Positions 8,697-16,681 of a DNA stretch of 60,023 nucleotides are shown one piece after another. Every line of letters begins with the position of its first letter. Position 1 is the first letter of the stretch. This stretch comes from Mediterranea sp. An20. Lineage in GTDB: Bacteria > Bacteroidota > Bacteroidia > Bacteroidales > Bacteroidaceae. The position numbers were made by a program, and so were the translations under genes. The stretch lies in NCBI RefSeq assembly GCF_002160055.1, contig NZ_NFJV01000025.1:1-60023 (forward strand), written 5' to 3'. Under the pieces are notes generated by a model. The model made no database searches, had not been told where the DNA came from, and saw only the letters and a program-made list of their open reading frames with translations.

Positions 8697-8972
8697 CCCA
8701 GCCTTCCCGGTTTATGGTTCCACACAGGAATCAGACAAACATCATTTTGACAGCAACACGCTGTATCTTTATCACTTTTTGTGCAGAACAAAGGTCTATC
8801 CGGCTCAAAATCCAGACAGAAAGACGCTATACTTCCCCACTCTGCTTACATCTTGATTTCGACTGATGCCTTTTCCCTGCGTTTTTTTGCGTCTCACATC
8901 CCGGTGTGCGCGAATTTAAGCAGGAAAACGTGCCAGTAAACATCCGATGTCGAATATTCGCCCAACTTTTAC
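8697..8972. other. noncoding gap between GH20 and mnmG
   Basis: About 275 bp of sequence without a convincing gene. The frames across it are short and compositionally poor. Beyond the terminator on the left and the -7 box on the right, I see no structured RNA or repeat. Confidence 0.6.
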
Positions 8973-8980
8973 TACCTTTG
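8973..8980 (+). promoter_or_regulatory. -7 promoter element (TACCTTTG) for mnmG
   Basis: TACCTTTG matches TAnnTTTG and lies 31 bp ahead of the mnmG ATG at 9012. No clean -33 TTTG was found at the expected spacing. Confidence 0.55.
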
Positions 8981-9011
8981 CAACGTTGATTTAATAAGGA
9001 GACCCTAACGA

Positions 9012-10886
9012 ATGGAATTCAATTATGACGTAATCGTGATTGGCGCCGGACATGCCGGATGTGAAGCAGCAGCTGCATCGGCACGACTGGGTTCACGTAC
9101 ATGCCTGATCACGATGGACATGAACAAAATTGCACAGATGAGCTGTAACCCCGCCGTGGGTGGCATCGCCAAAGGACAAATCGTACGGGAGATAGACGCA
9201 TTGGGTGGATGGACTGGAATAGTCACCGACCGCACATCCATCCAGTTCCGCCTGCTCAACCGTTCGAAAGGACCGGCTATGTGGAGCCCGCGTGCACAAT
9301 GCGACCGTAACAAATACATCTGGGCCTGGCGCGAAGTGCTGGAGAACATGCCCAACCTGCACATTTGGCAAGATACCGTGCGCCGGCTGCTGGTGAAAGA
9401 TGGCGAAGTGTGCGGCGTAGAAACAGTATGGGGCGTTACATTCCATGCTCGTTGCGTGATACTGACTGCCGGAACATTCCTGAACGGACTGATGCACATC
9501 GGCCACGTCATGCTCCCCGGAGGACGTATGGCAGAACCCGCCTCATACGAATTAACTGAATCCATCGTCCAACACGGCATTACCTGTGGGCGCATGAAAA
9601 CCGGTACTCCCGTGCGCATAGACGGACGGAGCGTACACTATGAGGATATGGAAGCACAGGATGGTGAGAATGATTTCCACCGCTTTTCTTTCCTCAACAC
9701 CGATACACGTCCACTCAGACAACTGCCCTGCTGGAGCTGTTTCACCAATGAAGCAGCGCACGAGATACTGCGACGCGGGCTACCGGATTCTCCCCTTTTC
9801 AACGGACAAATCCAGAGCATCGGCCCCCGCTACTGCCCCAGTATTGAGACAAAGATCGTCACTTTCCCCGATAAGCCCCAGCATCAGTTATTCCTGGAGC
9901 CAGAAGGCGAAAGCACACAAGAATATTACCTGAACGGCTTCTCGTCGTCGCTCCCGATGGACATACAGATTGAAGCTTTGAAGCAGATTCCCGCTTTCCG
10001 CGACATAGTCGTCTACCGCCCGGGCTATGCCATCGAATACGACTACTTCGACCCTACCCAACTAAAACATACGTTGGAAACAAAGAAAATCAAGAATCTG
10101 TTCTTTGCAGGACAGGTAAACGGAACGACCGGCTACGAAGAAGCTGCCGGGCAAGGCATCGTAGCTGGCATCAACGCCCACATCAACTGTCATGGTGGAA
10201 CGCCTTTTACCCTGGGACGCGACGAAGCCTATATCGGCGTGCTCATCGACGACTTAGTTACGAAAGGCGTGGACGAGCCGTACCGCATGTTCACCTCACG
10301 GGCAGAATACCGCATCCTACTCCGCATGGACGATGCTGACATGCGACTGACAGAGCGTTCGTGGAAGTTAGGGCTCGCTACAGAAGAACGCTACGCACTG
10401 CTCGTCAGCAAGCGTGAGGCAATCGGACGTATTCTGGAGTTCACGCGTGCCTATTCCGTCAAGCCTGCACTTATCAACCAGGCTCTGGAGCAAATGGGGA
10501 CTACCCCCCTGCGGCAAGGCTGCAAACTGGCAGATTTAATAAACCGTCCTCAAATCACGCTGAAAGGAATCGCGGAACATATTCCTGCCTTCCAACGCGA
10601 GCTTGACCGACTGACAGACCGGAAAGAAGAAACGATAGAAGCCGCCGAGATACTTCTGAAATACGAAGGATACATCACTCGCGAACGAATGATTGCCGAC
10701 AAGCTTGCCCGCCTGGAAGCAATCAAAATAAAAGGACGCTTCGACTACAACAGTCTGCAATCGCTCTCTACCGAGGCGCGACAAAAGCTGACCAAGATAG
10801 ACCCGGAAACCATAGCCCAGGCAAGCCGCATACCAGGCGTATCACCCAGCGACATCAACGTGCTCCTGCTACTCTGCGGACGCTGA
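9012..10886 (+). CDS. mnmG: tRNA uridine-5-carboxymethylaminomethyl modification enzyme MnmG
   Basis: The 624-residue cytoplasmic flavoprotein works with MnmE to modify U34 of certain tRNAs. It opens with the FAD-binding motif IGAGHAGCEAA (residues 10-20), followed by MSCNPAVGGIAKGQIVREID, RSKGPAMWSPRAQCDR, and later FAGQVNGTTGYEEAAGQG and the C-terminal helical domain ending PSDINVLLLL. Length and motifs are those of a complete MnmG (formerly GidA). It has its own promoter. A parS-like site follows the stop codon by 8 bp, which fits the tendency of this gene to lie near the replication origin. The apt gene begins 57 bp downstream. Confidence 0.97.
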   Translation: MEFNYDVIVIGAGHAGCEAAAASARLGSRTCLITMDMNKIAQMSCNPAVGGIAKGQIVREIDALGGWTGIVTDRTSIQFRLLNRSKGPAMWSPRAQCDRNKYIWAWREVLENMPNLHIWQDTVRRLLVKDGEVCGVETVWGVTFHARCVILTAGTFLNGLMHIGHVMLPGGRMAEPASYELTESIVQHGITCGRMKTGTPVRIDGRSVHYEDMEAQDGENDFHRFSFLNTDTRPLRQLPCWSCFTNEAAHEILRRGLPDSPLFNGQIQSIGPRYCPSIETKIVTFPDKPQHQLFLEPEGESTQEYYLNGFSSSLPMDIQIEALKQIPAFRDIVVYRPGYAIEYDYFDPTQLKHTLETKKIKNLFFAGQVNGTTGYEEAAGQGIVAGINAHINCHGGTPFTLGRDEAYIGVLIDDLVTKGVDEPYRMFTSRAEYRILLRMDDADMRLTERSWKLGLATEERYALLVSKREAIGRILEFTRAYSVKPALINQALEQMGTTPLRQGCKLADLINRPQITLKGIAEHIPAFQRELDRLTDRKEETIEAAEILLKYEGYITRERMIADKLARLEAIKIKGRFDYNSLQSLSTEARQKLTKIDPETIAQASRIPGVSPSDINVLLLLCGR

Positions 10887-10894
10887 GCGGCTCC

Positions 10895-10910
10895 CGTTCC
10901 ACGTGAAACA
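10895..10910. promoter_or_regulatory. parS-like ParB binding site
   Basis: CGTTCCACGTGAAACA contains the 14-bp core GTTCCACGTGAAAC and differs at one outer base from the Bacillus-type parS TGTTCCACGTGAAACA. It lies in the mnmG-apt gap. ParB nucleation at such sites organises the origin region for chromosome segregation. Confidence 0.75.
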
Positions 10911-10943
10911 AAAGATTCAATAAACCCTATAAAAAGACTGATT

Positions 10944-11468
10944 ATGAGCAACGAAACTCTTTTAAAAACCATTCGAACAATACCGGATTACCCCAAGCCC
11001 GGCATCTTGTTTTACGACGTAACCACGCTCTTCAAAGATGCGGAAGCATTCCGCGAGGCAGCCGACCGTCTGTACGAAACGTACAAGGATAAGGGCATCA
11101 CCAAGGTAGTAGGTATCGAATCGCGCGGATTCATCCTGGGTTCCATACTGGCGTACCGGCTGGGAGCTGGCTTTGTCATGGTGCGCAAGCCAGGCAAGTT
11201 GCCTGCCGAAACCGTAGAAATAAGCTACGAAAAGGAATACGGTACTGACACCATACAGATACACAAAGATGCCATCGGACCAGAAGATACGGTGCTGATG
11301 CACGACGACCTGTTAGCTACAGGAGGAACCATGCAAGCAGCCTGCCAGATGGTGAAAGGCATGCGCCCGAAAAAGATATATGTAAACTTCCTCATCGAAC
11401 TGAAGGAACTGAACGGCCGGAGTGTATTTGGCAACGACATCGAACTGGACACGCTGCTGACCGTATAA
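10944..11468 (+). CDS. apt: adenine phosphoribosyltransferase
   Basis: The 174-residue enzyme salvages adenine by joining it to PRPP to form AMP. The PRPP-binding loop is in TVLMHDDLLATGGTM (about residues 116-130), and the family segments IPDYPKPGILFYDVTTLF, GIESRGFILG and RKPGKLPAET are all present. Length is normal for Apt. It follows mnmG in the same direction, with the parS-like site between them; a 13-bp inverted repeat follows the gene. Confidence 0.96.
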   Translation: MSNETLLKTIRTIPDYPKPGILFYDVTTLFKDAEAFREAADRLYETYKDKGITKVVGIESRGFILGSILAYRLGAGFVMVRKPGKLPAETVEISYEKEYGTDTIQIHKDAIGPEDTVLMHDDLLATGGTMQAACQMVKGMRPKKIYVNFLIELKELNGRSVFGNDIELDTLLTV

Positions 11469-11506
11469 ACATGACAAAGTAGTACGGAAACCAAACTTCC
11501 ACATAC

Positions 11507-11565
11507 ACGGATGATGCCGGCCGGAAAGATTCAACGCAAGAAGAATAGACCACGGCATCATCCGT
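11507..11565. repeat. 13-bp inverted repeat between apt and uvrC
   Basis: ACGGATGATGCCG at 11507-11519 is perfectly complemented at 11553-11565 with a 33-nt loop. There is no T-tract, so it is not a typical intrinsic terminator. It could be an RNA structure in the uvrC leader. Confidence 0.6.
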
Positions 11566-11632
11566 TCTACCCAAGAAGAGGTGCACTTGCAACCGCTCCG
11601 CCCTCCTATCCCCAACCCAACCTCATTATGTT

Positions 11633-13471
11633 ATGGACGAACTAAAGACCAACGATTACCTGCGGGGCATCGTGCAGAATCTGCCCGACAGCCCAGGCAT
11701 CTACCAATACTTGAACGACGAAGGTACCATTATCTACGTTGGAAAGGCGAAAAATCTGAAGCGACGCGTATCCTCCTACTTCAACCGGGAGCACGAAGCG
11801 GGCAAAACACGCATCCTGGTCAGCAAAATCAGAGACATCCGCTACATCGTAGTGAAGACCGAAGAAGATGCACTGCTGTTGGAAAACAACCTAATCAAGA
11901 AATACAAGCCCCGATACAATGTGCTGCTGAAAGACGACAAAACCTATCCGTCCATCTGCATACAGAACGAATGGTTTCCGCGTGTATTCCGCACCCGTAA
12001 AATCATCCGTAACGGTTCCAGCTATTATGGGCCTTACAGCCATGTGCCTACCATGTACGCCCTGCTTGACCTTATCAAGCACCTCTTTCCCCTGCGCACG
12101 TGTCATCATAACCTGACACCGGAAAGCATCCGTGCTGGGAAGTACCACGTCTGCCTGGAATATCACATCAAGAACTGCGCGGCACCCTGCGTGGGCAAGC
12201 AGTCGCACGATGAATACATGCAAAACATAGCACAGATAAAAGAAATCCTGAAAGGCAACACCAGAGAGATTGAACAAAAACTTTACCAGGAAATGCAGAA
12301 GCTGGCAGAAGAACTGAAGTTTGAAGAAGCACAAGCCGTAAAAGAAAAATATCTGCTGCTGGAGAACTACCGCGCCAAATCGGAAGTAGTGAGCCACGTG
12401 CTGCATAATATTGATGTCTTTTCCATCGAGGAGGATACCGACGGGCAATCTGCCTTTATCAATTACCTGCACATTACCAACGGTGCCATCAACCAGGCGT
12501 TCACTTTCGAATACAAAAAACGGTTGAACGAAAGCAAGGAGGAATTGCTGGGGCTGGGCATTGTGGAAATGCGTGAGCGGTATAAGAGTCTTTCGCGCGA
12601 AATCATCGTGCCTTTTGACCCGGGCATAGAGCTGAAAAACGTCGTTTTCACCGTGCCGCAACGGGGTGATAAGAAGACGCTGCTGGACTTGTCTGTGCTC
12701 AACGTAAAGCAATACAAAGCCGACCGCCTGAAACAGGCAGACAAGCTGAACCCGGAACAGAGAGCCACTCGCTTGCTGAAAGAAATTCAAGACACATTGC
12801 ACCTGGACCGTCTGCCCATACGTATCGAGTGCTTCGACAACTCAAACATCCAAGGTGCCGACCCGGTGGCGGGCTGCGTGGTCTTTATCAAAGGAAAACC
12901 GTCGAAGAAAGACTACCGGAAATACAACATCAAGACGGTGGAAGGACCGGACGACTATGCTTCGATGCAAGAAGTGGTAAGGCGGAAATATACACGCGCC
13001 ATGGAGGAAGACACCCCCCTGCCCGACCTGCTCATCACCGACGGTGGAAAGGGACAAATGAGTGCCGTGCAGGAAGTGCTGGACGAACTGGGACTGGACA
13101 TCCCCGTGGCAGGTCTGGCCAAAGACAACCGCCACCGCACGTCCGAACTGTTGTTTGGAAATCCGCCACAGGTTATCGGCATGAAACAGACCTCACCCCT
13201 CTTCCTCCTGCTGACCCGCATCCAGAACGAAGTACACCGTTATGCCATCACTTTCCACCGCGAAAAACGAAGCAAGCGACAAATCTCTTCCGAGCTCGAT
13301 GAAATCAAGGGAATCGGTCCTAAAGCCAAAGAAGCACTGCTGAAAGAATTCAAGAGTGTGAAGCGCATACGAGAAGCTTCTGCCGAGGCATTAGAAGCCG
13401 TTATAGGCCGTGCAAAAGCTCAAATCATACAAGAATACTTTGCCCAAGCGAAAACGCCTGAAAAAGGCTAA
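11633..13471 (+). CDS. uvrC: excinuclease ABC subunit C
   Basis: The 612-residue protein is the dual-incision nuclease of nucleotide excision repair. The N-terminal GIY-YIG domain reads GIYQYLNDEGTIIYVGKAKN (about residues 22-41), a UVR helical pair for UvrB contact lies near residues 210-240 (EELKFEEAQAVKEKY), the RNase H-like nuclease domain contains RIECFDNSNIQGADPVAG and LLITDGGKGQMSA, and the C-terminal helix-hairpin-helix reads IKGIGPKAKEALLKEF. All domains are intact. The start at 11633 places the GIY-YIG domain at the usual distance from the N-terminus. Confidence 0.97.
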   Translation: MDELKTNDYLRGIVQNLPDSPGIYQYLNDEGTIIYVGKAKNLKRRVSSYFNREHEAGKTRILVSKIRDIRYIVVKTEEDALLLENNLIKKYKPRYNVLLKDDKTYPSICIQNEWFPRVFRTRKIIRNGSSYYGPYSHVPTMYALLDLIKHLFPLRTCHHNLTPESIRAGKYHVCLEYHIKNCAAPCVGKQSHDEYMQNIAQIKEILKGNTREIEQKLYQEMQKLAEELKFEEAQAVKEKYLLLENYRAKSEVVSHVLHNIDVFSIEEDTDGQSAFINYLHITNGAINQAFTFEYKKRLNESKEELLGLGIVEMRERYKSLSREIIVPFDPGIELKNVVFTVPQRGDKKTLLDLSVLNVKQYKADRLKQADKLNPEQRATRLLKEIQDTLHLDRLPIRIECFDNSNIQGADPVAGCVVFIKGKPSKKDYRKYNIKTVEGPDDYASMQEVVRRKYTRAMEEDTPLPDLLITDGGKGQMSAVQEVLDELGLDIPVAGLAKDNRHRTSELLFGNPPQVIGMKQTSPLFLLLTRIQNEVHRYAITFHREKRSKRQISSELDEIKGIGPKAKEALLKEFKSVKRIREASAEALEAVIGRAKAQIIQEYFAQAKTPEKG

Positions 13472-13507
13472 AAATTACGTCTGCAGGTCTACACCGGCAA
13501 CCGGTTA

Positions 13508-13606
13508 CCCGACAAAGTGATACAGGTCTTCCTGCAAACAGAGGGTATCATCCTACTCGGAGGTATTACTCTGTCGGGCAGGCCCTTGCCTTCCATAGAC
13601 AAGGGC
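13508..13606. repeat. paired inverted repeats in the uvrC-dtd gap
   Basis: CCCGACAAAGTGATA (13508-13522) pairs with TATTACTCTGTCGGG (13564-13578) apart from two bases, and a second hairpin GCCCTTG/CAAGGGC (13582-13588 with 13600-13606) follows. Neither has a run of T after it. The next 110 bp contain several CGCTT/AAGCG pieces that could also pair, so the whole 296-bp gap may be a structured noncoding region. Confidence 0.45.
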
Positions 13607-13726
13607 TGTGCTTCAAAGCCTTTAGAACGCCGCTTTCAAGCGCGAAGGAATCGGCTCCGAAGCGCTTGGAAATCCGCTTTCGGGAGTTTAAGTAGCCGCC
13701 AAGCACAGACAAACCAAAAAAGATTC

Positions 13727-13734
13727 GTATCTTT
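13727..13734 (+). promoter_or_regulatory. -7 promoter element (TATCTTTG) for dtd
   Basis: TATCTTTG matches TAnnTTTG and lies 33 bp ahead of the dtd ATG. Confidence 0.55.
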
Positions 13735-13767
13735 GCAAAAAGATAACCAACCATAGCAAGCAAAATC

Positions 13768-14220
13768 ATGAGAGTAGTGATACAACGTACGCGCCACGCT
13801 TCTGTCAGCATTGGCGGGCAGACCAAATCGGCCATCGGACAGGGCATGCTTATCTTAGTAGGCATAGAAGAAGGCGACGGACAGGAAGACATCGACTGGC
13901 TTTGCCACAAGATTGTCAACCTGCGTATTTTCGACGATGAAAACGGAGTGATGAACCGTTCTGTGCTGGACTATGGCGGCGACATCCTGGTCGTCAGCCA
14001 ATTCACCCTGCACGCTTCGACCAAGAAAGGCAACCGTCCTTCCTACATCCGCGCCGCCCGGCCCGAAATCTCCATCCCGCTTTACGAGCAGTTCTGCCGC
14101 GACCTCGGCACAGCCTTGGGAAAACCGGTGGGCACGGGCGAATTTGGAGCCGACATGCAGGTGGAGTTGCTGAACGACGGCCCGGTCACCATCTGCATGG
14201 ATACAAAAAACAAAGAATAG
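13768..14220 (+). CDS. dtd: D-aminoacyl-tRNA deacylase
   Basis: The 150-residue enzyme hydrolyses D-amino acids from mischarged tRNAs. It carries the signature SQFTLHASTKKGNRPSY and the C-terminal NDGPVT motif of the DTD active site, whose Gly-Pro dipeptide gives chiral proofreading. Length is normal. It is the first gene of a three-gene operon with a MazG-like pyrophosphohydrolase (29-bp gap) and deoC. Confidence 0.96.
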   Translation: MRVVIQRTRHASVSIGGQTKSAIGQGMLILVGIEEGDGQEDIDWLCHKIVNLRIFDDENGVMNRSVLDYGGDILVVSQFTLHASTKKGNRPSYIRAARPEISIPLYEQFCRDLGTALGKPVGTGEFGADMQVELLNDGPVTICMDTKNKE

Positions 14221-14249
14221 AACGTACCATTCACGAGACCTGTACCAAT

Positions 14250-14594
14250 ATGACCTTACAAGAAGCACAACAGCAAGTAGACAACTGGATACGCACCTAT
14301 GGCGTGCGATACTTCAGCGAACTGACCAACATGGCCGTACTGACCGAGGAGGTGGGCGAACTGGCCCGGGTCATGGCACGCCGCTACGGCGACCAGTCAT
14401 TCAAACCCGGCGAGAAAGACAATGTGGAAGAAGAGCTGGCCGATGTGCTCTGGGTGCTCATCTGCCTCGCCAACCAGACCGGAACCGACCTGACCGAGGC
14501 TTTCCGCCGCACCTTGGAAAAGAAAACGAACCGCGACCGGACAAGACACATAAACAACCCTAAACTGAAAGAAAATGGAAACGAAAGACAGTAA
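14250..14594 (+). CDS. MazG-like nucleotide pyrophosphohydrolase
   Basis: The 114-residue protein has the all-alpha NTP pyrophosphatase motif: LTEEVGELARVMARRYGDQ followed by EEELADVLWVLICLANQTG, which gives the EExxE...ExxD magnesium ligands. The family hydrolyses non-canonical or excess nucleoside triphosphates. Its 3' end overlaps the start of deoC by 20 bp, so the two are translationally coupled and the pair may link nucleotide clean-up with deoxyribose recycling. The exact substrate cannot be read from the sequence. Confidence 0.88.
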   Translation: MTLQEAQQQVDNWIRTYGVRYFSELTNMAVLTEEVGELARVMARRYGDQSFKPGEKDNVEEELADVLWVLICLANQTGTDLTEAFRRTLEKKTNRDRTRHINNPKLKENGNERQ

Positions 14595-15477
14595 CCTGAG
14601 CAAGTATGACGCCGCACTGGCCAAGTATGAAACCCGGCTGAGCGACGCCGAAGTAGCCGCCAAAACGGCTGAAATCATCGAGAAAAAACGGGCAGAGAAC
14701 AATACGCCTGAAGTAAAGAAATTCCTCTTCAGCTGCATAGACCTCACCACCCTGCGCTGCGAAGACAACGACGAAAGCGTGATGCGCTTCACGCAAAATG
14801 TCAACCGCTTCGACGAGGAATTTCCCGATCTGAAGAATGTGGCTGCCATCTGCGTCTACCCCAATTTTGCGGAAATCGTGCGCGACACGCTTGAGGTGGA
14901 GGATGTCCAGATAGCCTGCGTATCGGGCGGATTCCCCTCGTCGCAGACCTTTCCAGAGGTGAAGATTGCCGAAACGGCATTGGCCCTCTCCGAAGGTGCC
15001 ACAGAGATAGACATCGTCATCCCTGTAGGTAAGTTTCTGGCGGGCGATTACGAAGCAATGTGCGATGAAATCGAGGAATTGAAAGAGACGTGTAAGACGC
15101 ACCGCCTGAAGGTCATCTTGGAGACAGGAGCCTTGCGCACGGCAGAAAACATCAAAAAGGCTTCTATCCTGGCCATGTATGCGGGTGCCGATTTCATCAA
15201 GACCAGCACGGGCAAACAACAGCCAGCCGCCACGCCGGAAGCCGCCTACGTGATGTGCCAAGCCATCAAGGAATACTACGAGCTGACCGGACGACGTGTC
15301 GGCTTCAAACCCGCCGGCGGACTGAACACGGTGGAAGATGCTCTCACCTATTATACGCTGGTGAAGGAAATCTTAGGTGAAGAATGGCTGGACAACTTCT
15401 ACTTCCGTCTGGGCACAAGCCGCCTGGCCAACCTGCTGCTAAGCGACATTTTGGGCAAGGAAACGAAATGGTTCTAA
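14575..15477 (+). CDS. deoC: deoxyribose-phosphate aldolase
   Basis: The 300-residue enzyme splits 2-deoxyribose 5-phosphate into glyceraldehyde 3-phosphate and acetaldehyde. The class I aldolase elements are visible: GATEIDIVIPVGKFLAGDYE and the Schiff-base lysine in DFIKTSTGK, followed by VGFKPAGGL. The N-terminus is about 50 residues longer than short DeoC forms but ordinary for Bacteroidetes. It overlaps the MazG-like gene by 20 bp and ends before a strong hairpin. Confidence 0.95.
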   Translation: METKDSNLSKYDAALAKYETRLSDAEVAAKTAEIIEKKRAENNTPEVKKFLFSCIDLTTLRCEDNDESVMRFTQNVNRFDEEFPDLKNVAAICVYPNFAEIVRDTLEVEDVQIACVSGGFPSSQTFPEVKIAETALALSEGATEIDIVIPVGKFLAGDYEAMCDEIEELKETCKTHRLKVILETGALRTAENIKKASILAMYAGADFIKTSTGKQQPAATPEAAYVMCQAIKEYYELTGRRVGFKPAGGLNTVEDALTYYTLVKEILGEEWLDNFYFRLGTSRLANLLLSDILGKETKWF

Positions 15478-15490
15478 GGCAGTAGCATAC

Positions 15491-15562
15491 AAAAAAAACA
15501 GCGAGTTCCGGGTATCGGTTGCGTGAATGCTTTCCACGCTCCGTCTCCCGGAACTCGCTGTT
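15491..15562 (-). terminator. strong terminator between deoC and the polyprenyl synthetase gene
   Basis: A perfect 16-bp stem joins AACAGCGAGTTCCGGG (15497-15512) to its complement at 15547-15562, with a smaller inner hairpin GCGTG/CACGC. On the minus strand the stem is followed by eight T, so it is a classic terminator for the leftward gene. It may also stop deoC transcription. Confidence 0.9.
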
Positions 15563-15617
15563 TGAAGGTCTGTATCCGACGGCAGCCTTTAAAGGCTTGC
15601 CTCCACCCGACCTTCTT

Positions 15618-16595
15618 TTATTTTTCCCGTTCCACCACGTAGTCGATATACGCCTGCAACGCCCTCTTCACCTCGCAGTCGGGCACGCCATCGAGCAGCG
15701 ACAATGCCCGTTGGCGGTGGGCATCCATCACTTCCTGCGCATATTCAATTCCACCTTTCTCTTTGGTAAATGCCACAAGACGACTGATTTCATCGGGTGT
15801 GGCCTTGCCATTCTTCACACGCAGGGCGATGGCCGTAGCCTCGGCATCGTGCGTGCTGTTGAGGGCATAGAGAACCGGCAGGGTCAGCTTGCCCTCCAGC
15901 ATATCATTGCCCGTGGGCTTGCCTATCTCCTTACTGTCAAAATAATCAAAGATATCATCTTTTATCTGGAAGCAGAGGCCTATATACTCCCCGAAGAGAC
16001 GCAGGAGTTCGGTCTTCTCTTCGTCCGCATCCACCGACAGGGCACCAGCCTTGGTACAAGCGGCAAACAGCATGGCGGTCTTCTTGCGGATGACCTGGAA
16101 ATAAATCTCTTCGGAAAACTCCCTGTTCTGTACGTTGGAAAGCTGCAGCAACTCCCCGTCCGCCAAGTCGCGGCCCAAAACAGAAATCAAGTCGATGATG
16201 TCAATATGACGGGTCTGCGCAGCCTGCAGCAACGCCGTAGCCAGCAGAAAGTCGCCGCTAAGCACAGCCACTTTGTTATTGAATACAGCATTTACCGACA
16301 GTTGTCCACGACGTTCCGTGCTCTCGTCCACCACGTCGTCGTGTACCAGGCTGGCCGTGTGCAGCAACTCCAGCGCGGCAGCCGCATGAAGCGTGGCGGG
16401 ACGGACTTCGCCCCCCAACAGCTTGGCAGAAAGCAATACCAACATCGGGCGCATCATTTTCCCCGTCTTGTGCCGGATGTGCTCGATGACATGCTGCAGC
16501 AACAGGTTGGAGCTGGAAAGCGAACTGTCGAACAGCCGCTTGAAGTCTTCCATCTCCCCGATAATCGGTGCATTAATTAAAGATGAACGGTCCAT
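15618..16595 (-). CDS. polyprenyl diphosphate synthase (long-chain trans-prenyltransferase)
   Basis: The 325-residue protein makes the prenyl side chain of menaquinone or a similar long-chain polyprenyl diphosphate from FPP/GPP and isopentenyl diphosphate. The first aspartate-rich motif is in LVHDDVVDEST (D86, D87, D90) and the second in IKDDIFDYFD (D213, D214, D217). The start MDRSSL at 16595 lies just behind a -7 box at 16613-16620; the longer frame to 16691 would overlap the polA start and is rejected. It diverges from polA with only 86 bp between the starts. Confidence 0.92.
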   Translation of the reverse strand: MDRSSLINAPIIGEMEDFKRLFDSSLSSSNLLLQHVIEHIRHKTGKMMRPMLVLLSAKLLGGEVRPATLHAAAALELLHTASLVHDDVVDESTERRGQLSVNAVFNNKVAVLSGDFLLATALLQAAQTRHIDIIDLISVLGRDLADGELLQLSNVQNREFSEEIYFQVIRKKTAMLFAACTKAGALSVDADEEKTELLRLFGEYIGLCFQIKDDIFDYFDSKEIGKPTGNDMLEGKLTLPVLYALNSTHDAEATAIALRVKNGKATPDEISRLVAFTKEKGGIEYAQEVMDAHRQRALSLLDGVPDCEVKRALQAYIDYVVEREK

Positions 16596-16612
16596 ATACG
16601 TAATTTGTGGCA

Positions 16613-16620
16613 CAAAAATA
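16613..16620 (-). promoter_or_regulatory. -7 promoter element (TATTTTTG) for the polyprenyl synthetase gene
   Basis: Minus-strand TATTTTTG, 18 bp ahead of the ATG at 16595. On the plus strand in the same gap, TACTTTTA near 16651-16658 is a one-mismatch candidate for polA. Confidence 0.5.
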
Positions 16621-16681
16621 CGAATAAAACGGTTAATACCGTATTTTTTTGTACTTTTACCATAAAAAAAAGGACTATTAT

